Positions 7,076-13,548 of a stretch of 17,756 nt of DNA are shown one piece after another; positions within the stretch are counted from its first letter, which is position 1, and each line of letters opens with the position of its first letter. Source of the stretch: an uncultured Clostridia bacterium (GTDB lineage Bacteria > Bacillota > Clostridia > Christensenellales > Borkfalkiaceae); the NCBI GenBank assembly GCA_947628555.1, contig CANRAI010000013.1, positions 1 through 17,756 of the forward strand, in the 5' to 3' direction. A model generated the notes under the pieces. That model ran no database searches, had not been told where the DNA came from, and was given only the letters and a program-made list of their open reading frames with translations. Both the position numbers and the translations under genes were made by a program.

Positions 7076-7714
7076 TTACCTGCAACAGCTGTTGCAGAGT
7101 GCGTTAAGGCACATACAGGTGCAGATAGAGTTTATACAGTCGGCGCAGAAACCGCCGCCCATTTGTTCCTGGTCGGGCGGAGCGCTCATATTCTGACCTT
7201 CGTAACGGCTTTGATAGCTCTCCTGACCGTTTTCGCCCGAGGGAGCGCCCTGCGGGTTATAGTTTATTTTATCGTTAAGTTTGCGGTAAGTTTCCCTGTA
7301 CTTATCGTTATTCGGTTCAAGCTGGATGGCTATTTCAAGCTGTTTTTTGCTTTCGTTCATCCAATTTTTGCGGTAAAACACCACGCTTTGCAAATAATGC
7401 CATTGCGCGTTTCGCTCGTTGAAACTATCGAGAACGCGCTGGGCTTCCTGTATATCGTTGGCTTTCAGAAGCTCTTCAACGCGCGCGAACGACGCGCCGC
7501 CGTCCTCTTCCGCCGCGTTTTCGTTTAGTTCCGACGACAATTCCTGATAAGCCGTCTCTATTTTCGTAAGCATTTTGGCAGCGTTGTTGCCCGCTTCGCC
7601 GTCCATAAACCGCTCTTCGAGATATTTAGCGCGCAGAGTTTCATAGGCGTTTTTAACGTCCTGCGCCGTCGCGCCCTCGGAAAGCCCCAAAATTTCAAGA
7701 TTTTTTTTGTTCAT
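7076..7714 (-). CDS. J-domain-like/TPR-like protein with Cys-rich C-terminus
   Basis: The 212 residues begin with a J-domain-like fold (about 4-60: LEILGLSEGATAQDVKNAYE...AAKMLTKIETAYQELS). The HPD tripeptide that J-proteins need to stimulate Hsp70 ATPase is absent: the position after the first long helix reads YLEE. A TPR-like helical region follows (about 76-150: LLKANDIQEAQRVLDSFNER, AQWHYLQSVVFYRKNWMNES, AIQLEPNN), then a Gln/Gly/Ser-rich linker. The last 25 residues contain eight Cys (FCADC...CTCMC...CNSCCR), suggesting metal binding. AAGGAG sits 7 bases before the ATG; the start overlaps the DUF5685 gene by 20 bases. This pairing with DUF5685 recurs in Clostridia as far as I recall. A role as classical DnaJ co-chaperone is unlikely. 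Confidence 0.85.
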   Translation of the reverse strand: MNKKNLEILGLSEGATAQDVKNAYETLRAKYLEERFMDGEAGNNAAKMLTKIETAYQELSSELNENAAEEDGGASFARVEELLKANDIQEAQRVLDSFNERNAQWHYLQSVVFYRKNWMNESKKQLEIAIQLEPNNDKYRETYRKLNDKINYNPQGAPSGENGQESYQSRYEGQNMSAPPDQEQMGGGFCADCINSICTCMCLNALCNSCCR

Positions 7715-8564
7715 TGCAAACTCCTTGCTTGCCGTAAAAAATTTCCCGCGATTTCAGCGGAATACCGCGCAGTATTATATTGTCGGTCAGGTCGTGGTTA
7801 AAGTGGAATTTTATGCCCGCAAGCGCTTCCCGCATTTGCGCGAACAGCATATCGAATACAAATTTCAGCTCCTCGCCCCCACATTCCAACGCTTCCGACT
7901 TACTTTTTTTGCGATACATATAGTAAAAAACGTTGTAGCCGCCCTTATTTACGTCCTTGTCGTAATCGTCGAGGGCGTCGATTAAATAAACCCATTTGCC
8001 CAGGCTGTAAAAAAGCTTTTGGGTATGCTCCGTGGCAAAACCGCCGAGAACGTAGCTTGACAAATCGCGCGTCATTGCCGCGGTGGGCTCGGCAGCCTCG
8101 TCTATGACGGAACAGCCCGCTTTTTCAAGCTCCGACTGTAATTTCATCTGCCGTTGCACAATTTCCGCAGCCTGCGGATGGCGTTTCAGCGCGCGTTTGA
8201 AACCCGCCCTGTAAATATGCCTCAAAGCCCCACGCCTTTCGCCGTCGGCATTGTCGTCGCATAGTTTATAGTAAGCGAGAATAGTGTTCACGCAGCCCAG
8301 TGCGACAGTAAGTTCGTCCGAAGCGGCTATGGGACGGCGCCTGAACCAGTGTATTACGCAGCGCTCCTTTTCTATTTTTACGTCCTCGCCGCGGATATTA
8401 TGAACTATGGCGGAAGTAAAAGCCATATCGTACGTAAGCGCGGTGCGCGCGCACTGTCCGCAGCCCTTGCCTATCCCCTTACACAAACCGCAATATATGG
8501 CTTTATATAAGTTTTCGTCTTTTTTAAAAAGATACGGTGCGTCGGGGTTAATATATCCGAACAT
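7695..8564 (-). CDS. DUF5685 family protein
   Basis: A 289-residue protein with the typical DUF5685 beginning: MFGYINPDAP, then YCGLCKGIGKGCGQCAR (24-40), whose Cys residues are a hallmark. No signal peptide or long hydrophobic helix is present, so it should be cytoplasmic or peripheral. The chain looks all-helical and holds two Asp-rich segments, CDDNAD (102-107) and DALDDYDKD (196-204), about 95 residues apart; this resembles the metal-binding motifs of isoprenoid synthases, but no function is established and the likeness may be chance. AAAGGGA lies just after the trpS stop and about 7 bases before the ATG, 12 bases downstream of trpS. It overlaps the J-like gene by 20 bases. Confidence 0.82.
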   Translation of the reverse strand: MFGYINPDAPYLFKKDENLYKAIYCGLCKGIGKGCGQCARTALTYDMAFTSAIVHNIRGEDVKIEKERCVIHWFRRRPIAASDELTVALGCVNTILAYYKLCDDNADGERRGALRHIYRAGFKRALKRHPQAAEIVQRQMKLQSELEKAGCSVIDEAAEPTAAMTRDLSSYVLGGFATEHTQKLFYSLGKWVYLIDALDDYDKDVNKGGYNVFYYMYRKKSKSEALECGGEELKFVFDMLFAQMREALAGIKFHFNHDLTDNIILRGIPLKSREIFYGKQGVCNEQKKS

Positions 8565-8576
8565 ATTTATTCCCTT

Positions 8577-9575
8577 TTATATTTGGTAAAAGCCGATTTT
8601 TTTATACACCTTGGAAAGCGTCCTGCCCGCGGTATGCGCGGCGCGTTCCGCGCCCGTTTTCAATACCGAATCCAGATACTCTTTGTCGGCGATAAGCCTT
8701 GCCTGTTCCGCGCGTAAAGGCGCAAGTCTGTCCGCGACCGTTTCGCCCACGGCAAGTTTGAAATCTCCGTAGCCTTTACCCGAAAAATCGGCTTCGGCTT
8801 CGCTTATGCTCTTCCCCGCAAAAACCGAATATATAGTAAGCAGATTCGAAACGCCCGGCTTGTTTTCGGGGTCGAATATTATCTCCGAACCGCTGTCCGT
8901 TACCGCGCGCTTGAATTTGCGGATAACCGTATCCCTGTCGTCCGAAAGGAAAATCGAACCGTTGGGGTTTTCGCACGATTTCGACATCTTCTTTTGGGGG
9001 TCCTGCAAATCGTTTATCTTCGCGCCGACTTTCAGAAACAGCCCCTCCGGAACGGTGAATGTAGGCGAATAAGCGTTGTTGAAACGCTGCGCGATATCCC
9101 GCGCGATTTCAAGGTGCTGGCGCTGGTCCTCGCCTACGGGAACGTATTGGGCCTGATACAAAAGTATGTCCGCGGCCATAAGCACGGGGTAATCCATAAG
9201 CCCCATATTCACGTTTTCTGCGTGGCGGGCGGATTTATCCTTAAACTGCGTCATTCTCTCCATTTCCCCTACGTACGTGAACGTGTTGAGAACCCAGCAC
9301 AGCTCGGCGTGCGCGGGCACGTGCGACTGAACGTAAAGGCAACATTTTGCTGGGTCTATTCCGCATGCGATATAAAGCGCAAGCAAATCAAGCGTCTTGC
9401 GCCTTAACTCGGCGGGGTCCTGCCGTACGGTTATGGCGTGCATATTAGCTATGGCGAAATAGCAGTCGTACTCTTCCTGCAATTTAAGCCAGTTGGTTAT
9501 CGCCCCGACGTAATTGCCTATGGTAAGATTGTTAGTCGGCTGGATTGCCGAATACAGCGTCTTTTTTCCGTCCAT
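8577..9575 (-). CDS. trpS: Tryptophan-tRNA ligase
   Basis: TrpS charges tRNA-Trp with tryptophan using ATP, in the cytoplasm. At 332 residues it is normal for the bacterial class Ic enzyme. The HIGH-like motif is TIGN (18-21) within SAIQPTNNLTIGNYVGA, the tRNA/ATP site includes VPVGEDQRQHLE (145-155), and KMSKS is at 196-200 followed by NPNGSIFLSDD. The start agrees with the usual N-terminus, though only a weak GGA lies about 11 bases upstream. It is the first gene of a compact minus-strand operon. I looked for a Trp-specific T-box or leader peptide in the 266 bases upstream (9576-9841) and found none; that stretch holds the promoter candidate and the 3' end signals of the neighbouring lipoprotein gene. 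Confidence 0.96.
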   Translation of the reverse strand: MDGKKTLYSAIQPTNNLTIGNYVGAITNWLKLQEEYDCYFAIANMHAITVRQDPAELRRKTLDLLALYIACGIDPAKCCLYVQSHVPAHAELCWVLNTFTYVGEMERMTQFKDKSARHAENVNMGLMDYPVLMAADILLYQAQYVPVGEDQRQHLEIARDIAQRFNNAYSPTFTVPEGLFLKVGAKINDLQDPQKKMSKSCENPNGSIFLSDDRDTVIRKFKRAVTDSGSEIIFDPENKPGVSNLLTIYSVFAGKSISEAEADFSGKGYGDFKLAVGETVADRLAPLRAEQARLIADKEYLDSVLKTGAERAAHTAGRTLSKVYKKIGFYQI

Positions 9576-9606
9576 ATTTTGAAAATCCGCAAATTATTTC
9601 AAAATA

Positions 9607-9635
9607 ATAATAGCATACCGCTTAAAAAAAAGCAA
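9607..9635 (-). promoter_or_regulatory. Candidate trpS operon promoter
   Basis: On the minus strand TTGCTT (9630-9635), 17 bases, and TATTAT (9607-9612) with a TATGC just before it. The predicted start lies about 25 bases ahead of the trpS ATG. The -35 is weak, and the region is A/T-rich, so this is a candidate only. Confidence 0.4.
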
Positions 9636-9794
9636 AGTTTTTTAAACGCTACTTTTTCAAATCACCAAAGTATGCTTTAAATTTCATTTATTTTACAAAA
9701 TGCGGGCTGAAATTCTCCCGCAAACGTAAGCGCGTGCAAAAACAAGGCTACGAAAATCCACCCCTCAACGGCGTGATTTCCGTTCACACGAAAA

Positions 9795-9823
9795 TGCGCC
9801 GTACAGTTATACCGCGCGGCGCA
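9795..9823 (-). terminator. Hairpin after first lipoprotein gene
   Basis: A 7-bp stem (TGCGCCG 9795-9801 with CGGCGCA 9817-9823) and 15-base loop starts 18 bases after the stop; TTTT follows on the minus strand. The arms resemble those of the hairpin at 10651-10679 after the sister gene, suggesting the terminator was copied with the gene and has decayed. Confidence 0.5.
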
Positions 9824-9841
9824 AAATTATTTTTAATCGTA

Positions 9842-10573
9842 TTATCCGTACGGAGTTAATTTAACTTTGGAATCTTCCAATTCATAATTCAAAACTTTAA
9901 AATCTATTACTTCGTATTCCGGTCCACCGTACTTCTTTAAATTGACCCCTCCTATTCCGATATAAAGTTGACCGCGTTCTTCGCAGAAAACGTCAGCGGG
10001 AATTGTAAATTCTTCAGAGCAATTAAATTTAAAGTATGCCCCCTCGTCGTTAATTTTGTATTTTATCCTAAATTTTTCGGAAACAATGTTTTCCGATACA
10101 TTTTTTAATGTGTGATAATTACTTACGACATCTTTGTACATATCATAATTAAAACAATATATTTTAAATTCAGAACAATTAAAACCATAGTTTTCACGGG
10201 CGTACTCCTCGCTGAAATTAAATGCGTATCCGTAATAAATACGGATTGTAACGTCGTTCGGATCGAATTCTTTTGTATCACTAGTATATGCAAGCGCGGG
10301 CAAACGCTTGGGCGCACAACCGTCGTAGGGGTAAAAAAATCCGAATTCCAATTCAGGTTCTCGTTCCTGAATCTCGGGCTCTTTTTCTTGATTTTCAGGC
10401 TCGGTTTCTTTCCCGTCATCATCAGGTTGTACGGAATCTACGGTTGGATCCTTCGTTTCGTCAAACATTCCGTTATCATTGCCTGCGCAAGCCGGAACAA
10501 AAAACATCAGCAACGCTAACATTATAAATATAACAAAACAAATTAAATTTTTCAAAGATTTAACGTTTTTCAT
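9842..10573 (-). CDS. Putative lipoprotein, tandem paralogue A
   Basis: A 243-residue protein with a Lys-rich N-terminus, a hydrophobic core (about 10-25) and a lipobox-like VPAC with Cys29; the Pro before Ala is unusual, so lipidation is likely but not certain. An acidic, Glu/Pro-rich spacer (about 35-76, repeats such as EKEPEIQEREPE) follows, then a mature domain of about 165 residues with alternating hydrophobic pattern and many Tyr and Phe, probably beta-rich (VTIRIYYGYAF, EEFTIPADVF, QLYIGIGGVNLKKYGGPEYE). I do not recognise the domain. GGTGG precedes the ATG by about 8 bases. Its first 76 residues are identical to paralogue B downstream at 10695-11429, whereas the mature domains agree at only about 60% by eye. 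It lies in an AT-rich block and likely sits on the outer face of the membrane. Confidence 0.75.
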   Translation of the reverse strand: MKNVKSLKNLICFVIFIMLALLMFFVPACAGNDNGMFDETKDPTVDSVQPDDDGKETEPENQEKEPEIQEREPELEFGFFYPYDGCAPKRLPALAYTSDTKEFDPNDVTIRIYYGYAFNFSEEYARENYGFNCSEFKIYCFNYDMYKDVVSNYHTLKNVSENIVSEKFRIKYKINDEGAYFKFNCSEEFTIPADVFCEERGQLYIGIGGVNLKKYGGPEYEVIDFKVLNYELEDSKVKLTPYG

Positions 10574-10618
10574 AATATAGCCACCAACATTAGAACTCTC
10601 ATTTTATTATATCATATT
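10346..10618. repeat. Direct repeat copy 1 (273 bp, identical by eye to 11202-11474)
   Basis: This block holds the -10 element, ribosome binding site, signal peptide and acidic linker of paralogue A. Read base by base against 11202-11474 I found no difference. Both ends are sharp: A versus G just before it, and CTGAACC versus ATTTTGA just after it. Confidence 0.9.
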
Positions 10619-10633
10619 CTGAACCAGTATTAA
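10606..10633 (-). promoter_or_regulatory. Promoter candidate of lipoprotein A (weak -35)
   Basis: TATAAT (10606-10611) with upstream TGA (extended -10) lies in the repeat; the best -35, TTAATA (10628-10633, 16-base spacer), lies outside it and matches consensus at 4 of 6 positions. Expected to be weaker than the promoter of the sister gene. Confidence 0.5.
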
Positions 10634-10643
10634 TCACTGTTCG
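10618..10643 (-). repeat. Short fragment matching metallopeptidase coding sequence
   Basis: These 26 bases match 11764-11789 in the metallopeptidase gene at 24 positions. There they encode DSDYYWFR; here the same frame reads SD-stop-YWFR, so it is not coding. It directly abuts the end of the 273-bp repeat. Confidence 0.6.
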
Positions 10644-10650
10644 ACCGAAA

Positions 10651-10679
10651 TGCGCCGCGCGGTTAAAGCGCGCGGCGCA
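10651..10679 (-). terminator. Hairpin after second lipoprotein gene
   Basis: A GC-rich stem of 10-11 bp (TGCGCCGCGC 10651-10660 with GCGCGGCGCA 10670-10679) and a 7-9 base loop sits 15 bases past the stop of paralogue B. The minus-strand tail is only TTT, so efficiency is uncertain. Confidence 0.6.
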
Positions 10680-10694
10680 AAACAAAATTATTTT

Positions 10695-11429
10695 TTAAGC
10701 GCACGGAGTTAATTTAACTTTCGAATCCGTCAATTCATAATTCAAAACCTCAACATCGATAACCTCATATTCTGGTCCGCCGTATCTTTTTAAATTAACC
10801 CCTCCTATTTCTATATAAAGCTGACCGTATTCTTCACTAAATACGTCCGCGGGTATGGTAAATTCTTCACTATAGTTAAAAATAAAATAAGTCCCTTCAT
10901 CGCGATTTTCCCGAATTATCCTGTATTTGTCGGAAATAATGTTTTCCGAGACCTTTTTTAATATATGATAATTACTTTGGGACTTATTGCAAATATCATA
11001 ATTATAACAAGATATTTCAAATTCAGGGCAATTTAACCTATGGTTTTTACGGGCGTCTTCAGCATCCCCAAAAAACATATATCCGTAATATAAGCGGAGT
11101 GTAACATTGTTTACATCGAATTTGTTTGTATAGCTTCTATATGCAAGATTATAAGGAGGGCTTTCTACATACCCTTCAGGCTTAGGCTCGAAAAACCCGT
11201 GTTCCAATTCAGGTTCTCGTTCCTGAATCTCGGGCTCTTTTTCTTGATTTTCAGGCTCGGTTTCTTTCCCGTCATCATCAGGTTGTACGGAATCTACGGT
11301 TGGATCCTTCGTTTCGTCAAACATTCCGTTATCATTGCCTGCGCAAGCCGGAACAAAAAACATCAGCAACGCTAACATTATAAATATAACAAAACAAATT
11401 AAATTTTTCAAAGATTTAACGTTTTTCAT
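10695..11429 (-). CDS. Putative lipoprotein, tandem paralogue B
   Basis: A 244-residue sister of the protein at 9842-10573: identical signal peptide, lipobox-like VPAC (Cys29) and Glu/Pro-rich linker through residue 76, then a diverged mature domain. Conserved blocks in the mature part are RLYYGYMF, SNYHILK, EEFTIPADVF, GQLYIEIGGVNLKRYGGPEYEVID and VLNYEL-DSKVKLTP; the most variable part is about residues 77-140. The C-terminus differs at the last residues (TPCA versus TPYG). Its promoter is strong (TTGACT-16-TATAAT), unlike that of paralogue A. It follows the metallopeptidase gene by 79 bases between stop and start, with no terminator between, so readthrough is possible. Function unknown; a surface-exposed role is inferred from the signal and linker. 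Confidence 0.75.
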   Translation of the reverse strand: MKNVKSLKNLICFVIFIMLALLMFFVPACAGNDNGMFDETKDPTVDSVQPDDDGKETEPENQEKEPEIQEREPELEHGFFEPKPEGYVESPPYNLAYRSYTNKFDVNNVTLRLYYGYMFFGDAEDARKNHRLNCPEFEISCYNYDICNKSQSNYHILKKVSENIISDKYRIIRENRDEGTYFIFNYSEEFTIPADVFSEEYGQLYIEIGGVNLKRYGGPEYEVIDVEVLNYELTDSKVKLTPCA

Positions 11430-11474
11430 AATATAGCCACCAACATTAGAACTCTCATTTTATTATATCATATT
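11202..11474. repeat. Direct repeat copy 2 (273 bp)
   Basis: Second copy of the block at 10346-10618, 856 bases away in the same orientation, covering the -10 box, ribosome binding site, signal peptide and linker of paralogue B. Confidence 0.9.
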
Positions 11475-11489
11475 ATTTTGAAAAGTCAA
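11462..11489 (-). promoter_or_regulatory. Promoter of lipoprotein B
   Basis: TTGACT (11484-11489), 16-base spacer, extended -10 TGATATAAT with TATAAT at 11462-11467. A strong sigma-A type site; the -10 is inside the repeat and the -35 is outside. Confidence 0.7.
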
Positions 11490-11508
11490 TATGCTACTTT
11501 AAAATGCG

Positions 11509-13443
11509 TCAGTTCTTTTTAATGTAAATATTAAAGTAACCGAATCCTGATGAAGCAAAATAAGGTGCTGTAATTCGTAAATAAACTATTCTGCTTTTAT
11601 CTAATGTGCAAGAAAAACTGAAATGTTTTATTTTCCCTTCCCCGACAGCCGAAGCTAGTATATGTTTATCATATAAATACAGCCGGCCGCATAACTTTGC
11701 CTCAGTGGTATCGGCATAACCGTCAGAATAAAAAGTATAAGTACCGTCTTCAGGCACGATAAATCTGAACCAGTAATAATCACTGTCCGGCGATAAATTA
11801 ATTCTTAAATTCTTACCAAACGTAAACACTCGCCATTTTATTTTGTCCACTTTTTCAAAAGTAGAGATATATGGACCCGTAAGAACCCCCTCATAATCAC
11901 TAAATGATGCGACCGACCAATAAAAATAATCGCCATCCAAAGAATATAACTTATTCCAATCAACGCTAGATAATACATATGTATTCGTATCCAAATCCTG
12001 AGTATTAAAAACCAATTTTTTGTATTTATCGTAAAAGGATAAATAAAATTTATTATTCGGATAAAGCTTCGAACCGCCTTCCCCAGTCCAAGATAAATAT
12101 GCATCATTTTTAATTGTTAACTCATCTGCCGCCATCTTAAAATAGCTCAAATTTAAAGCAATATTTTCAATATACTGAGGATATACTTTATAAAAATGAT
12201 TTATAAATTCTGAAAAAGTTTTTGCATGACTTTCGGTTGTTACATCCCAAAAACCTTTAAACCCCAAAGCGATAGGATCATTTGTTTCAGTTTCATAATC
12301 GTCATCATACAAATCCCAAAGAACTCCAATAATAGAATCTTCGCAAGCTTCGCCTAACATTTCATTATCTTTATTAATATCATAATTTATTAGATTGTTA
12401 GACGTGTAATATGAATCCCCTACGGTTGCAATATTATTAAGTTTTTCAGAATAATATTGTTGCGCAATCATTCCGAAAACGGTATTCCAGGATTCTGCCC
12501 AAGCAAGCAGTACGCCCTGATACTTATCTTTCAAATTATCTGCGTCATTAGCATTTATATTATGTTTGTTTGGGTCAGCACCAATGATATCTAATTCAAA
12601 CTCGATATGATGTCCATATTCATGCATAATAACATCCCACGAGGCATAAAGGGGAGGATAATTTTTATATCTTATATTATCACACAGATAAATTGCCTTT
12701 CTATCGGGAAAATATGAAGTTTTTATATCTGATGGATAATAAATAGAAATATCCGATGGACATTTTCCGGCCATCATTTCCTGAGCAAAATCTCTCGCAG
12801 TTATAGCAGCTTGAGAAATCTGAAAGGCTCTACCCAAATTAAATTCCATATCAAAATCATAGTTAAAAGTAAATGTTTCACTTGGCGCTACAACTATGGT
12901 TTTAGAATATTTATAAACAATATCGCTTGAATTTTTTACTAATATATTGCCATCACCGGCGTAAATTTCAATTTTTAATTTAGATTCATTTTCAATAGAA
13001 AACTCAAATATAAAATAACCCAAATCGTCGGAAACAGTACTTTCAAGCAATTCTAAATCCCCCGTTTCGTTCAAAATGTAGAATAAATCTATTTTTACTT
13101 TTCTTAAAGGATGTAAATTATTGTCGTCATCATACCATTGCAAATCCCCTTCCACTTTGGTAAGCAAGTTTTCATTATCGGTAGATTTATCTATTTCTTC
13201 GGAATCCGATTCACTTAATTCCGCAGGTACGGAATTTTTACTATCTTCCTCCCAATTGATTTTTTCAGACAGATTTAAATAACCCTCAATAGCGCTTTCG
13301 TCTTCAAAAAAATTATTTTCTGTTGACACCGATTCCGTTTCGGCTTTTGCAATTATGGAATTATTGCCAAAAATCAAAATTGAAAGACACAGTCCCAATG
13401 CCAAAACAGATAATAAACCGATTATGTTTTTAATTTTAAACAT
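11509..13443 (-). CDS. Secreted HEXXH metallopeptidase-like protein
   Basis: A 644-residue exported protein. Residues 1-35 form a signal peptide with cleavage probably near AKAE. A Ser/Glu/Asp-rich stretch (about 36-95) precedes a beta-sandwich-like domain (about 96-198) resembling carboxypeptidase regulatory or CNA-B modules (SDDLGYFIFEF). The catalytic domain has HEYGH (274-278) as zinc site; E317 in AWAESW is the likely third ligand, the gluzincin pattern seen in proteins with AWSEGW. GVLWDLYDDD (373-382) is also typical of that group. The last 100 residues (about 548-644, DSDYYWFRFIVPEDGTYTFYSDG) look like a PPC-type beta domain. AAGGAG lies 8 bases before the ATG. No LPXTG or S-layer motif is present, so it is likely released or loosely attached. 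It is AT-rich compared with its flanks. The substrate is unknown. Confidence 0.82.
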   Translation of the reverse strand: MFKIKNIIGLLSVLALGLCLSILIFGNNSIIAKAETESVSTENNFFEDESAIEGYLNLSEKINWEEDSKNSVPAELSESDSEEIDKSTDNENLLTKVEGDLQWYDDDNNLHPLRKVKIDLFYILNETGDLELLESTVSDDLGYFIFEFSIENESKLKIEIYAGDGNILVKNSSDIVYKYSKTIVVAPSETFTFNYDFDMEFNLGRAFQISQAAITARDFAQEMMAGKCPSDISIYYPSDIKTSYFPDRKAIYLCDNIRYKNYPPLYASWDVIMHEYGHHIEFELDIIGADPNKHNINANDADNLKDKYQGVLLAWAESWNTVFGMIAQQYYSEKLNNIATVGDSYYTSNNLINYDINKDNEMLGEACEDSIIGVLWDLYDDDYETETNDPIALGFKGFWDVTTESHAKTFSEFINHFYKVYPQYIENIALNLSYFKMAADELTIKNDAYLSWTGEGGSKLYPNNKFYLSFYDKYKKLVFNTQDLDTNTYVLSSVDWNKLYSLDGDYFYWSVASFSDYEGVLTGPYISTFEKVDKIKWRVFTFGKNLRINLSPDSDYYWFRFIVPEDGTYTFYSDGYADTTEAKLCGRLYLYDKHILASAVGEGKIKHFSFSCTLDKSRIVYLRITAPYFASSGFGYFNIYIKKN

Positions 13444-13502
13444 AAAAATTTCTCCTTTTTTCTATTAAGACGTTATGTAAGGCCGTTTTGTTACAAAAAA
13501 TA

Positions 13503-13536
13503 AAAAAATTCCGCGCAATTCTGTGCGGAATTTTTT
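13503..13536 (-). terminator. threonine synthase terminator
   Basis: A 12-bp stem (13503-13514 with 13525-13536, core TTCCGC/GCGGAA) with a 10-base loop starts 12 bases past the thrC stop; on the minus strand it is followed by a long T-rich tail (TTTTTTTATTTTTT including the stem end). A textbook intrinsic terminator that isolates thrC from the AT-rich island. I see no convincing promoter in the 60 bases between it and the metallopeptidase ATG. Confidence 0.88.
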
Positions 13537-13548
13537 AATAACAGAATT

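Noticed and set aside
9576..9841. T-box or leader-peptide attenuator for trpS
   Set aside because: On the minus strand GAGGGGTGG (9758-9766) loosely recalls the T-box core, but the following bases do not fit the conserved sequence, no terminator/antiterminator pair lies before trpS, and there is no Trp-codon-rich short ORF.
10346..11474. CRISPR array or tandem satellite from the repeated blocks
   Set aside because: There are only two copies, 273 bp long and 856 bp apart, each coding for a signal peptide and linker, which fits gene duplication and not an array.
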